Below are positions 45,974 through 54,800 of a DNA stretch of 64,000 nucleotides, in pieces. The notes beneath the pieces are model-generated. The model saw only the letters and a list, made by a program, of their open reading frames with translations. It was not told where the DNA came from and did no database searches. The position numbers and the translations under genes are program-made. How positions within the stretch are numbered: the first letter of the stretch is position 1; each line of letters starts with the position of its first letter. The stretch comes from Nitrospiraceae bacterium (lineage in GTDB: Bacteria > Nitrospirota > Nitrospiria > Nitrospirales > Nitrospiraceae), in assembly GCA_019637075.1 (NCBI GenBank), contig JAHBWI010000006.1, positions 1 through 64,000 of the forward strand. The letters are read 5' to 3'.

Positions 45974-46124
45974 GCTCGTGGACGACTGCGAAGCGCAGCA
46001 TCTTAGCACGCGGGTTTTCGAGCGGCAAGGAGGCGCAACCGCCGGTGAGGAACCAGATCGTGCTCGACGGACGATATATCTTTCAGGCTTCCATACGGCT
46101 CCAAGTCCATATTCTCCCTGTTCA

Positions 46125-46153
46125 TTGACCGTTCTTGTCTCTCTACCTATACT
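46125..46153 (+). promoter_or_regulatory. Strong sigma-70 promoter
   Basis: TTGACC (46125-46130), exactly 17 bp and TATACT (46148-46153). ACGGAGGG precedes the ATG at 46180. Confidence 0.75.
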
Positions 46154-46179
46154 TGGCAGAATCTTACGGAGGGTCTTAG

Positions 46180-48288
46180 ATGAAAATTCTGGCGGGGGTC
46201 GGTGCCGCACTTCTCCTCCTCCTCGTCCTTATCGTCTCGCTTCCGTTTCTGATCGATCTCAACAAATATCAGGATCGATACCGGCCGCTCATTGAAGAAG
46301 CGCTGAATCGGAAGGTGGACCTGAAGGACATCCGGTTGACGATCTGGCCGCGAATCGGTGCCAGGGTCGGCGGCTTTACCGTTCATGACGATCCAGCCTT
46401 TCGCAGCGGTCCCTTCGCTTCCCTTTCTTCACTCGACGTGGGCGTCAAGTTGCTGCCGTTGTTGAGCGGAAAGGTGGAGGTGGAGGAGATTACCCTGCGC
46501 GATCCCGTCATCACGGTACTCAAGAACAAAAAGGGGCTGTTGAACGTTTCGACCATCGGTGCCACGAGCACAACGCCCGCCCCCACCAAACCCGAAGCCC
46601 CCCCGAGCCAGCCGGCTGGCAGCCCCTTACGAGCCCTGGCCTTGCTCGCCGTGGATCGCGTGTCCATCGACGGCGGAAAACTGACCTATCGCGACGAATC
46701 CACTCCGAAACCGACGGAGTATGTCGTCAACGATCTGGAGTTTCTGCTGAAATCGGTTCACCTGGGCGACAGTCCGACGATTCACCTGGCGGCGACGATC
46801 CTGCCCCTCAATCTACCGATCCGGCTAGACGGCGCGTTTGGCCCTCTGGTGGAGACTCTGGATATAAAGTCCTTCGCCTTCGACTTGGGGGCGGGCAAGC
46901 TGTCGGTCGGGCTCAAGGGCAGCGCCGTGGGGGGTAATATTGACGCCACCGTAACATCAGCCTCGATCAACACCACGGATCTACCTATTGCCGTGCCCCT
47001 CGCCAAGCCGGTTCAGATCAAGGACCTGCATGTGACCGTGCACACGGTGTATCCGGCGCCGCCTGATGCAGCCCCAGTGGAACTGCTGGACGTCCGAGAC
47101 CTCGGCATGGCCGTGGTGATGGGAGGCTCCTCCATCAATATCAAGGGCACGGCGGCGAAGGGATTGGCCAACCTGACCATTGCCTCGGCCAGCATCAATT
47201 CCTCTGATCTCCCCGTCGCGCTGCCCCTGAGCAAACCGGTCGAGATCAAAGACCTCCATATGAGCGCCAGGGCGAAGTATCCTCCTAAGGAGGGTACTCC
47301 GCCGCTCGAACTGGCCGACGTCACGGATTTGGGACTCACTCTGGCCATGGGCGCGTCACGCATCGAAGCCAAGGGTACGGTCATCGGCGGGCTGGCCAAG
47401 ATCGTCGCGAATTCCAAACTCATCAACAGCGCCGATTTGCCTGCGACTCTTCCGGTGAAAAAACCGGTGGAGATCAAGGACCTTCAGGTCGCCGCGGAAA
47501 TGAAGGGAAACGACGCGCGGCTCACGAACCTCTCACTGCAGGTCTTCAACGGGCTGCTGCGCGGACAGGGCACTCTCGGCATAGGATCGGCAACGCCACC
47601 ATTTTCCGGCAAAGTCTCCCTGCAAGGCCTCCAGCTAGGGCCGGCCCTGCTGGCGCTAGGGACCGAGCAGGTTTCGATGAGTGGCACGGCAGCCGGAGAG
47701 GTGACGATGAGCGGACGTGGGTTCGCACAGCCGGATCTCGTCAAAGCCTTGGAAGGTTCGGGCCATATCGCAGTGAAGGACGGTCGCCTGGAAGGGATCA
47801 ATCTCCTGCAGGAGGCCGCGACCCTGCTCAAGGTAGCCGGTGTTACCCTGGACAATGTGAAAGCCACCGCGTTCTCGACGATCGAAAGCGATTTTGCCGT
47901 AAAACAGGGGTTGATCAACGTGCAGCGTCTGCTGATGGACAGCCATGACTTTCAGGCGACCGGCGGCGGAACGATCGGACTCGACCAGTCGCTCAACGTC
48001 AAACTCAACCTAAACCTGTCGCAGGCCTTGAGTCAGAAAATCGCAGCCGGTTCCCCGATCGCCAAGGTCGCGATGTCCGGCGGCCGGCTCTCGCTGCCGC
48101 TGCTGATTACCGGAAGTACGCAGGCCCCGGCCTACGGCCTCGATACCAAGATGTTCGCAGGGAAGGTGCAGGAGCAGGTCAAGGAGAAGGTGAAGGGTGC
48201 GGTCGACGACCTCATGAAGGGTAAGGCGAAGCCGGAGGACTTGAAGCAGCAGGGAAAAGACCTGCTGAAAGGTCTGTTGGGACGGTAG
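46180..48288 (+). CDS. AsmA family protein with internal 76-residue repeats
   Basis: The 702-residue protein has an N-terminal transmembrane helix (about 3-24) and the AsmA start FLIDLNKYQDRYRPLIEEAL. The C-terminal AsmA_2 region (about 470-650) includes VSMSGTAAGEVTMSGRG and GSGHIAVKDGRLEGINLL. Between them a module starting INxxDLPxxxPLxKPVxIKDL repeats at residues 263, 339 and 415. AsmA-like proteins are implicated in lipid traffic to the outer membrane. A likely two-gene operon with mscS follows. Confidence 0.85.
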   Translation: MKILAGVGAALLLLLVLIVSLPFLIDLNKYQDRYRPLIEEALNRKVDLKDIRLTIWPRIGARVGGFTVHDDPAFRSGPFASLSSLDVGVKLLPLLSGKVEVEEITLRDPVITVLKNKKGLLNVSTIGATSTTPAPTKPEAPPSQPAGSPLRALALLAVDRVSIDGGKLTYRDESTPKPTEYVVNDLEFLLKSVHLGDSPTIHLAATILPLNLPIRLDGAFGPLVETLDIKSFAFDLGAGKLSVGLKGSAVGGNIDATVTSASINTTDLPIAVPLAKPVQIKDLHVTVHTVYPAPPDAAPVELLDVRDLGMAVVMGGSSINIKGTAAKGLANLTIASASINSSDLPVALPLSKPVEIKDLHMSARAKYPPKEGTPPLELADVTDLGLTLAMGASRIEAKGTVIGGLAKIVANSKLINSADLPATLPVKKPVEIKDLQVAAEMKGNDARLTNLSLQVFNGLLRGQGTLGIGSATPPFSGKVSLQGLQLGPALLALGTEQVSMSGTAAGEVTMSGRGFAQPDLVKALEGSGHIAVKDGRLEGINLLQEAATLLKVAGVTLDNVKATAFSTIESDFAVKQGLINVQRLLMDSHDFQATGGGTIGLDQSLNVKLNLNLSQALSQKIAAGSPIAKVAMSGGRLSLPLLITGSTQAPAYGLDTKMFAGKVQEQVKEKVKGAVDDLMKGKAKPEDLKQQGKDLLKGLLGR

Positions 48289-48301
48289 GAGGCACGCGCG
48301 T

Positions 48302-49102
48302 ATGTCTGTGGCTAACTTGTTGACGCAGTATGTCGTTCAGTATGGATTCCGGCTGCTCGGCGCCGCGGTCATTCTCGCGGTGGCGGCATTTGTAGCCCGC
48401 TCGATCGGTGCGATCCTCGAAAAATGGCTGGATCGTCAAGACCTCGAGCCGCCCGTCCGGCTGCTGCTGCTGCGTCTCGTCAAGGTAATCATCATCGCCT
48501 TGGGGCTGCTGATCGCACTCGATCAGTTGGGTTTTCAGATCGCACCGCTGATCGCCGGGCTCGGGGTCGCCGGCCTGGGCGTCGGCCTCGCGTTGCAAGG
48601 CGTACTGAGCAACGTGGTGGCGGGCCTCTCGATCATTTTCACCAAGCCGTACCGCGTCGGCGAACATATCGCCCTGCTCGGAGTTCACGGCGACGTGGTC
48701 AAGATCGACATTTTCACCACTATCCTGATGCATCCGGACCGCTCTCGCATCGTCATTCCAAACCGCAAGATCGTCGGAGAGATTCTCCACAACTTCGGCT
48801 CCGTCAGGCAATTGGACCTGTCTGTCGGCGTGGCCTACCGGACCGATCTCACGAAAACACTGGCCGTGGTACGGGACATCCTTCACCGGCACCCTCACGT
48901 ATTGAAAGAGCCGGTCGCTGCGGTCGGGGTCGGCGGCTTCGCCGATTCCGCCGTCACCATTTCGATACGCCCCTGGGTCCCCGTGGCACATGTCGAATCG
49001 ACGGAAGCCGAGATCAATCAAGCGATTTTTGAAGCGTTTCGGCAGCACGACATCGAAATTCCCTTCCCGCAGCAGGAAGTACGTCTCCTCAACCAACCCT
49101 AA
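48302..49102 (+). CDS. MscS family mechanosensitive channel
   Basis: The 266-residue protein has three transmembrane helices. The pore helix has GLGVAGLGVGLALQGVLSNV, with the Gly/Ala packing typical of TM3. The beta domain has FTKPYRVGEHIALLGVHGDV and VIPNRKIVGEILHNF, and the C-terminal alpha/beta domain completes it. It opens under membrane tension to release solutes on osmotic downshock. It is 13 nt from asmA. Confidence 0.93.
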   Translation: MSVANLLTQYVVQYGFRLLGAAVILAVAAFVARSIGAILEKWLDRQDLEPPVRLLLLRLVKVIIIALGLLIALDQLGFQIAPLIAGLGVAGLGVGLALQGVLSNVVAGLSIIFTKPYRVGEHIALLGVHGDVVKIDIFTTILMHPDRSRIVIPNRKIVGEILHNFGSVRQLDLSVGVAYRTDLTKTLAVVRDILHRHPHVLKEPVAAVGVGGFADSAVTISIRPWVPVAHVESTEAEINQAIFEAFRQHDIEIPFPQQEVRLLNQP

Positions 49103-49154
49103 CCAAGACCTTCGTCCCCCATCGGCCCCGGCCAATTTCCGAGGCTCCCCTGGC

Positions 49155-49183
49155 TTGTTGCGACAAAGAGGCTAGTGTTATCA
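49155..49183 (+). promoter_or_regulatory. Sigma-70 promoter of the GTPase cluster (likely)
   Basis: TTGTTG (49155-49160), 17 bp and TTATCA (49178-49183). A CAGGGAG ribosome-binding site lies before ATG 49230. Confidence 0.45.
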
Positions 49184-49229
49184 TCTACAGCCTTTCCGGT
49201 GGACACATTCTCGTTCAGGGAGACTGACC

Positions 49230-49835
49230 ATGAGCACATCCGCTGATTTGAGTCACGTGCCGACATCCGAGAACAACCTGATCGAGGATGCCGACGGCCC
49301 CTCCGGTGGAGAGCCGGCCTCCGAGGTCCAGAGTCTCGACAAGATCCGGGACATACTTTTCGGCGCGCAGGTTCGGGACCACGAACGGCGTTTTGCTCGC
49401 CTGGAAACCCAACTCCTGGCCGAGGCGGCCCAGCTGCGCACTGATTTGAAACAACGGTTCACGGCGCTGGAACAATACATCCGAAACGAGGTCGACGGCC
49501 TGACGGCACGTCTCCAGAGCGAGCAGCAGAGTCGAACGAGCAGCATCCACCAGGTTTCGGCGGATCTGCAAAACCTCGCCGAGGCCCTCCGCGTTAGTGC
49601 CGCTTCCCTCCAGGAGCGAGGCGAGCAGGCCGATTCGCAAATCCGGCAGGAATTGCAGGCCGAGGCCAACGCGCTCAAAGAGTCCTTTGTCCAACGGCAC
49701 ACGGAACTGTCGGCGACGATGGAATCGGCCGTCGAGCGGCTGTCCGCCCAGAAAACCGACCGAGCCTCGCTCGCAGCGTTGTTTCAGGAACTCTCAATCA
49801 AGCTCTCGGATGATCGCCGCGCCGCGCAACGCTAG
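49230..49835 (+). CDS. Coiled-coil protein of the GTPase/OmpA cluster
   Basis: The 201-residue protein has a disordered acidic N terminus (1-35). LDKIRDILFGAQVRDHERRF (36-55) then leads into a long coiled coil to the end. There is no signal or transmembrane segment. The I-R-D-I-L-F-G-A-Q helix resembles ELRNLLLAPEQSRLEALQEQ at the N terminus of the next protein. A cytosolic adaptor for that membrane protein or the GTPase is the most economical role; I do not know a named family. Confidence 0.7.
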   Translation: MSTSADLSHVPTSENNLIEDADGPSGGEPASEVQSLDKIRDILFGAQVRDHERRFARLETQLLAEAAQLRTDLKQRFTALEQYIRNEVDGLTARLQSEQQSRTSSIHQVSADLQNLAEALRVSAASLQERGEQADSQIRQELQAEANALKESFVQRHTELSATMESAVERLSAQKTDRASLAALFQELSIKLSDDRRAAQR

Positions 49836-49921
49836 ACGCAACGAGAGAGCGGCGGCAGCCGGGCGGGCGGCCCGGCGAGGTCGCGTGGCTGGTCCACCCC
49901 GACAGAATTTGCGAAGGCACC

Positions 49922-51652
49922 ATGGCACGCCCGACTAGAGAGCGAACAGGCTCCGAGCCGAATGAATACTCCGAACTGCGCAATTTGCTGTTAGCGCCAG
50001 AACAGTCCCGCCTCGAAGCTCTGCAGGAACAGGTTCAGCGCCTCGATCTCAACGCGCGCAACCTCAGCCGTATCCTCCCCGACGCCATTGAACTCCGAGG
50101 TACGCACGACACGCATTTGTCCCATGCGCTCACGCCGCACGTCTCAGACGCACTGGGCGTGTCGGTCCGCAAACGCCCGCAGATGATCGTAGACGCTATC
50201 GCCCCGATCATGATGCCGGCCATCCGGCAGGCCATCGCCAACGCCCTGCGCGGCATGGTCCAATCGCTCAATCAGACGATCGAGCACAGCCTGTCGATCC
50301 GAAGCCTGCGTTGGCGGTTGGAAGCCTATCGAACTGGCAAGCCCTTCGCCGAGATCGTCCTCCTGCACACCCTGCTGTACCGAGTGGAACAGATCTTTCT
50401 GATCCATAAGGATTCCGGCCTCCTCCTCGCCCATGTTGGCGGCGACAGCGCCGCTCTGCAGGACCACACCCTCGTCTCCGGCATGTTGTCGGCCATCCGA
50501 AGTTTCGTGCAGGATTCTTTCGGAACGGACCCGGAGCAATCGCTCAACACATTGCGTGTGGGCGAACTTACGGTCTGGATCGAACAAGGACCTTCGGCGA
50601 TGCTCGCAGCGGTTATACGCGGAACTCCCCCTGAGACACTGCACAGCACCCTGCAAGATACCCTCGATCGGATTCACGTTGACCGGATGGAGCCGCTCTC
50701 GACCTTCGCAGGGGATGTCACCCCCTTCAGCAGCACGAAGCCTCTCCTCGAAGAATGCTTGCACGCGCGCTTTGACCAGCGGGCGCGCCGGACCTCCCCG
50801 TTGGTATGGATGCTCCTCGCCGGAATCGTCGTCGCGGGAGCGCTGTGGGGGCTCTCTTCCTATCGCGAACGAGAACAGTGGCATTCCTACCTCGACCGAC
50901 TCGCAGCGGAGCCTGGGCTGATCGTCACCGCCACAGACTCCGAATCGGGACGTTTCACTTTGAGAGGGCTGCGCGATCCCCTGGCTGCCGACCCCCTGCC
51001 GCTCCTTGCCGAATCGGGACTGGCCGCTGATCGCGTTATCCAAACCTGGAGCCCCTTCTATGCGTTGGATCCCGCACTTATTCTGAAACGGACTCGCCAT
51101 CTTTTACAGCCGCCACCGACAGTTCGTTTCACCTTAGAAGAATCGCGGCTGGTCGCAGCGGGCTCGGCTCCGATCGAGTGGATCCAACGCAGCCGATCGC
51201 TTGCGCCAGTGATCCCGGGGTTGATGGCCTACGACGACGGCCCGCTCGTGAGCGGCTCCATCACCGGACTTGCTCAAGACTTACGGGACACGCGCATCCT
51301 CTTCGAGGTTGGGGGCGGCAGGATTCTCTCCCCTCAGCAGCTGGACGAAATAGGACGTCTCTCGGAGATCTTGCGCCGTCTCGACTCCCTCGCCCGGATC
51401 TCGAACCACACCGTGTCAGTCTCGATCGTCGGGCAATCGGATGCCCTTGGCACCACCGACTACAACCGGCGACTCAGTCAGTTACGGGCTCGCACGGTCC
51501 GGGAGGCGCTCCGTCCGGGAGACTATGAGCGGATTACGCTCCAAGCCACGGGCCTCGGCACCGCCGGATCAACAGAGCAAGCTGCCACGACACCGATTGG
51601 TGCCCGAGAGCGGCGTGTGTCCTTTCAGGTCTCCATCGAGCCCACCCCTTGA
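49922..51652 (+). CDS. Transmembrane protein with roadblock/longin-like and OmpA domains
   Basis: The 576-residue protein starts ELRNLLLAPEQSRLEAL and runs as helices to about residue 145. A domain at about 150-260 (LLYRVEQIFLIHKDSGLLLA, then ELTVWIEQGPSAMLAAVIRG) has the strand-helix pattern of roadblock/LC7 or longin-type GTPase partners. One transmembrane helix lies at 303-320. Next are two BON-like segments (about 330-435). The C-terminal OmpA-like peptidoglycan-binding domain (about 450-576) has SIVGQSDALGTTDYNRRLSQ. The GTPase gene follows 5 nt later. It should link the cell wall to cytosolic signalling. Confidence 0.8.
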   Translation: MARPTRERTGSEPNEYSELRNLLLAPEQSRLEALQEQVQRLDLNARNLSRILPDAIELRGTHDTHLSHALTPHVSDALGVSVRKRPQMIVDAIAPIMMPAIRQAIANALRGMVQSLNQTIEHSLSIRSLRWRLEAYRTGKPFAEIVLLHTLLYRVEQIFLIHKDSGLLLAHVGGDSAALQDHTLVSGMLSAIRSFVQDSFGTDPEQSLNTLRVGELTVWIEQGPSAMLAAVIRGTPPETLHSTLQDTLDRIHVDRMEPLSTFAGDVTPFSSTKPLLEECLHARFDQRARRTSPLVWMLLAGIVVAGALWGLSSYREREQWHSYLDRLAAEPGLIVTATDSESGRFTLRGLRDPLAADPLPLLAESGLAADRVIQTWSPFYALDPALILKRTRHLLQPPPTVRFTLEESRLVAAGSAPIEWIQRSRSLAPVIPGLMAYDDGPLVSGSITGLAQDLRDTRILFEVGGGRILSPQQLDEIGRLSEILRRLDSLARISNHTVSVSIVGQSDALGTTDYNRRLSQLRARTVREALRPGDYERITLQATGLGTAGSTEQAATTPIGARERRVSFQVSIEPTP

Positions 51653-51657
51653 GGCCC

Positions 51658-52194
51658 ATGCCGATAACTGATGCCAAAGTTTGCATGCTGGGCGCCTTTG
51701 CGGTGGGGAAAACGAGCCTCGTCCGCCGTTTCGTCACCAGTCAATTTTCGGATCAGTACCACACCACTATCGGGGTCAAGGTCGACAAGAAAACCCAGAC
51801 GGTCGACGGCCACTCGGTCAATCTAATCCTGTGGGACCTCTACGGCGAAGACGATTACCAGAAGCTCCGGCTCTCATATTTGCGTGGAGCCTCGGCCTAC
51901 CTCCTGGTGTTGGACGGCACGCGCAGAACCACGCTGAATGTGGCGCGGCAACTTCAGCGCATGGCCGAGGATGCATTGGGATCGGTACCGTTCATCGTGC
52001 TGGCCAATAAGGCGGACTTGGTGGACGAATGGGAAGTCACACAGGAAGAGCTCGACGAGCTCGTGCGGCCGGGCTGGCGACTCGTCACCACCAGCGCCAA
52101 GACTGGTGAGGGGGTGGAACAGGCTTTCCAGCTGCTGACTGAATCGCTCATTCGGAGCGATAGGGCGAATACCTCCGCCCCGAAAGCACCATGA
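51658..52194 (+). CDS. Ras/Rab-like small GTPase
   Basis: The 178-residue protein (ATG 51658; TTG 51649 possible) has all G motifs. The P-loop is GAFAVGKTS (12-20) and switch I has T37 in HTTIG. G3 is DLYGED (60-65), G4 NKAD (117-120) and G5 TSAK (145-148). The position equivalent to Ras Gln61 is Glu64, so intrinsic hydrolysis may be slow or need a partner residue. No lipid-modification Cys is at the C terminus. Neighbours suggest the roadblock-like protein and the sigma-54 activator as partners. Confidence 0.9.
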   Translation: MPITDAKVCMLGAFAVGKTSLVRRFVTSQFSDQYHTTIGVKVDKKTQTVDGHSVNLILWDLYGEDDYQKLRLSYLRGASAYLLVLDGTRRTTLNVARQLQRMAEDALGSVPFIVLANKADLVDEWEVTQEELDELVRPGWRLVTTSAKTGEGVEQAFQLLTESLIRSDRANTSAPKAP

Positions 52195-53987
52195 ACTCCA
52201 CCACCTCGGTGCCGCACACGGCGTTGCTCGCCGGGCTGGTGAAGTCTCTCAACGTCGCCGTAATGGAGCCGACGGCCGAGGGTCGGTTCCGGCTGCTCGG
52301 CGAACCGCCGGCTTGGCTCGCGACGGTCTATCCGGCCGCCGCGCGGGACCAGCCGTTCACGATCGGTGAGAATCTGCCAGTTCTCCATAACTTCCTAACC
52401 GATGCGGCCGACATCTGGCGCCTGGAAGACGGGGCGGTTCTCGACTCAGGATTGTGGACCGAGGAGGACGCCTCCGGTCGACCATGGCACCTGGAAGCCA
52501 CGGCGCTGAGATCGGCCGGGCGAAATCTTCTGCTGCTTCGCGAGTGCGGGGCTGAATTCGAGCGCCGGCACAACTTCCTGCAGGCCGCACGCACCCAGAT
52601 GTTGAGCCAGGAAACGGAACGGCGCGGACAACACCGAAGCCAACGCGCCCTCTCCGCCAGACTGGAGGAGACTGAACAGGTTCGCAACGACGTCTTGACG
52701 ATCTTGCAGCAATTCAGTCTCGCCATCGCGCTGATCGACCAGGATGGCAAAGTGCGCTTCTTGAGCAGCGCGGCCGCTCGTCTCCTTGAGCTGCCGAACC
52801 CGCCACCTCGTAACGCGCCATGGAATTCCCTCCTTCGACTGGCCAAGCCGGATCGCCTCACGCTCCACACATTGCTTGAGGGCATGGCCGTCCCGGATCC
52901 AGCTCGTCTCTCTTGTGGGGTCGAAACCCAAAAAGGCACCCGTCTGTGGCTCGACATCGATGTTCATAACGACCCGCGAGATGCGCGCACGAAAATGGTC
53001 TGCCTGCATGACCGGAGTGAGGTCCACCACTTGCGTTCGCTCCTCGATGAGAAGGCACGATTTTACGACCTGATCGGCAGAAGCTCCGGGATGCTCCGAA
53101 TCTACCAGAAGATTCAGGACCTGGCGCGCGTGGAATCCACCGTGCTGATCGAAGGTGAAACCGGCACCGGCAAGGAGCTGGTGGCCCGAGCCCTCCACGC
53201 GTCGAGCCCCAGGAACGAAGGTCCCTTCATCGCCGCCAACTGCGCCGGCTTGACCGACTCGCTCCTCGGCAGCCAACTCTTCGGGCATAAGCGGGGTGCG
53301 TTTACGGGAGCGATCGACGACCATCAGGGCCTATTCGAAGCCGCCCACGGAGGGACGCTGTTCCTGGATGAGATCGGAGACATTCCCCCTCACGTCCAGA
53401 CAAGCCTGCTTCGCGTTTTGCAGGAAAAAGAAGTTACTCGGCTGGGGGAATCCCGTCCTCGAAAAGTGAACGTACGGGTGCTGGCCGCCACGCACCATGA
53501 TCTGGCCCACGATGTCGCCAAAGGCAGTTTCCGTGCGGACTTGCTGTATCGCATCCGCGTCGCCCGGATTCACCTGCCCGCGCTACGCGATCGAAAAGAA
53601 GACATCCCGTTGCTGGTGACCAAGTTCCTCGGCGATGCCCGTGCGGCGATGGGCAAGCCGGTGCAACACGCGACGCCGGCGGCCATTGCACGGCTCCTGG
53701 AATATGATTGGCCCGGCAATATCCGTGAGTTGAAAAGCGCCATCGACTGCGCAGTGATACACTGCCGCACTTCTGGGATCGATCTGGCGGACCTTCCACC
53801 CGAGATTCGTACCGAAGGTATCGGTCTCTCCTCTTCGGCCATCGGCTCGAACGTAAACCTGCGTGGCCGTATTGAGGCCACCCTTCTCCGCACCAACGGC
53901 AACCGGACAGAAGCGGCGCGCCAACTTGGAATGAGCCGCGCCACCTTCTATCGTCGTCTCTCGGAACTCGGTTTCCCGCAAGACTAG
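52191..53987 (+). CDS. Sigma-54 activator with unusual N-terminal sensor and PAS
   Basis: The 598-residue protein overlaps the GTPase gene by 4 nt. The first 130 residues form an unnamed PAS-like sensor ([37 protein letters not shown]). A coiled coil (about 130-165) and a PAS domain (about 170-285) follow. The AAA+ domain (about 295-525) has Walker [15 protein letters not shown] for sigma-54 contact and DEIGDI. A Fis-type helix-turn-helix ends the protein ([20 protein letters not shown]). It lacks a receiver domain, so control probably comes through ligand or GTPase binding. Confidence 0.9.
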   Translation: MNSTTSVPHTALLAGLVKSLNVAVMEPTAEGRFRLLGEPPAWLATVYPAAARDQPFTIGENLPVLHNFLTDAADIWRLEDGAVLDSGLWTEEDASGRPWHLEATALRSAGRNLLLLRECGAEFERRHNFLQAARTQMLSQETERRGQHRSQRALSARLEETEQVRNDVLTILQQFSLAIALIDQDGKVRFLSSAAARLLELPNPPPRNAPWNSLLRLAKPDRLTLHTLLEGMAVPDPARLSCGVETQKGTRLWLDIDVHNDPRDARTKMVCLHDRSEVHHLRSLLDEKARFYDLIGRSSGMLRIYQKIQDLARVESTVLIEGETGTGKELVARALHASSPRNEGPFIAANCAGLTDSLLGSQLFGHKRGAFTGAIDDHQGLFEAAHGGTLFLDEIGDIPPHVQTSLLRVLQEKEVTRLGESRPRKVNVRVLAATHHDLAHDVAKGSFRADLLYRIRVARIHLPALRDRKEDIPLLVTKFLGDARAAMGKPVQHATPAAIARLLEYDWPGNIRELKSAIDCAVIHCRTSGIDLADLPPEIRTEGIGLSSSAIGSNVNLRGRIEATLLRTNGNRTEAARQLGMSRATFYRRLSELGFPQD

Positions 53988-54019
53988 GCTCTACGCCTCC
54001 ATCCCTACGGCACCATCGC

Positions 54020-54058
54020 TGTCTCAGTGAGACAACGATGAGACAGCCTGCTGTCTCA
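54020..54058 (+). promoter_or_regulatory. Tandem TGTCTCA/TGAGACA palindromes, probable enhancer
   Basis: TGTCTCA (54020-54026) and TGAGACA (54028-54034) form one palindrome. TGAGACA (54039-54045) and TGTCTCA (54052-54058) form a second in the opposite arrangement. All four half-sites are perfect. They start 33 bp after the sigma-54 activator stop and end 82 bp before the sigma-54-like promoter, the usual enhancer distance. Confidence 0.65.
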
Positions 54059-54139
54059 TGTACCCGGTCGCTCCGCAAGCCCCACCACCGCATGCTTATA
54101 ACTGATTGAAAACTCACGCACCTGTCCGCCCGCGCCTTC

Positions 54140-54153
54140 GGCACGACATTTGA
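54140..54153 (+). promoter_or_regulatory. Sigma-54-like promoter
   Basis: TTCGGCACGACATTTGAT contains GG (54140-54141) with the GGCACG block and TTTGA at the -12 side. N10 separates GG from GA in place of the canonical GC. It would drive the LuxR-type gene at 54228. Confidence 0.45.
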
Positions 54154-54227
54154 TCTACGGTCATCATCGTAGGGACAGTCACGAAAGGCACAGTCCTAGG
54201 GCCTCAGCAAAAAGAATAGGAGACAAG

Positions 54228-54512
54228 ATGGAGAGGTTGATCCCGATCGCACAGGAACGCCCCGAACGACCGACGGCACGAGAACGGCAAATTCTCGATC
54301 TGATTTGGGCGGGACTTACCAATCAGGAAATCGCCGGCCGCTTGGGCATCGCCGCCAAGACAGTCGAATCGCACCGCGCCAATCTCATGAGAAAATTCCG
54401 TGCCGGCAACACCGCGCAGTTGCTCCGCGAGGCGCTGCTGCAAGGCATGTTACGTATGCCTCCATCCGCCGGGCCCGGCACAGAGCTAGAACGGGACGCC
54501 GCATCGAGATAG
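54228..54512 (+). CDS. Small LuxR-type HTH regulator
   Basis: ATG 54228 follows ATAGGAGA; an upstream in-frame start at 54150 overlaps the sigma-54-like promoter. The 94-residue protein is essentially one GerE/LuxR helix-turn-helix: TARERQILDLIWAGLTNQEI and IAAKTVESHRANLMRKF. It has no receiver or autoinducer domain. Such stand-alone factors can act as DNA-binding output or as co-regulators. It sits immediately downstream of the predicted sigma-54 enhancer, so it is the likely first target of the signalling cluster. Confidence 0.82.
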   Translation: MERLIPIAQERPERPTARERQILDLIWAGLTNQEIAGRLGIAAKTVESHRANLMRKFRAGNTAQLLREALLQGMLRMPPSAGPGTELERDAASR

Positions 54513-54712
54513 CCCCCTCCCGCACTGTCGCATTGTGAATCATGCCGCCATCGATCTCACGCACTGGCACGCAGGCCACCAGACCGACACTTACCACCGA
54601 GCATTTACGTATGCATGGGAAATCCCGCTCCAGGCGGCCGATTGCGAGGATTGCCACGCCTTCCGCAGGCAGAGTAACTGCGCTGTGCCGGAATCGACAC
54701 AGCGCTTTGGTA

Positions 54713-54741
54713 TTGACCTCCTACGAAGAATATTTTATAGA
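54713..54741 (+). promoter_or_regulatory. Strong sigma-70 promoter
   Basis: TTGACC (54713-54718), 17 bp and TATAGA (54736-54741), with a leader of about 50 nt to ATG 54801. The rest of 54513-54712 shows no convincing gene. Confidence 0.7.
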
Positions 54742-54800
54742 ACGCGCGAGTTTTCAGTTCATATGCGATCGGCAGCCAGGCCTAACATGAGGAGCATCGA

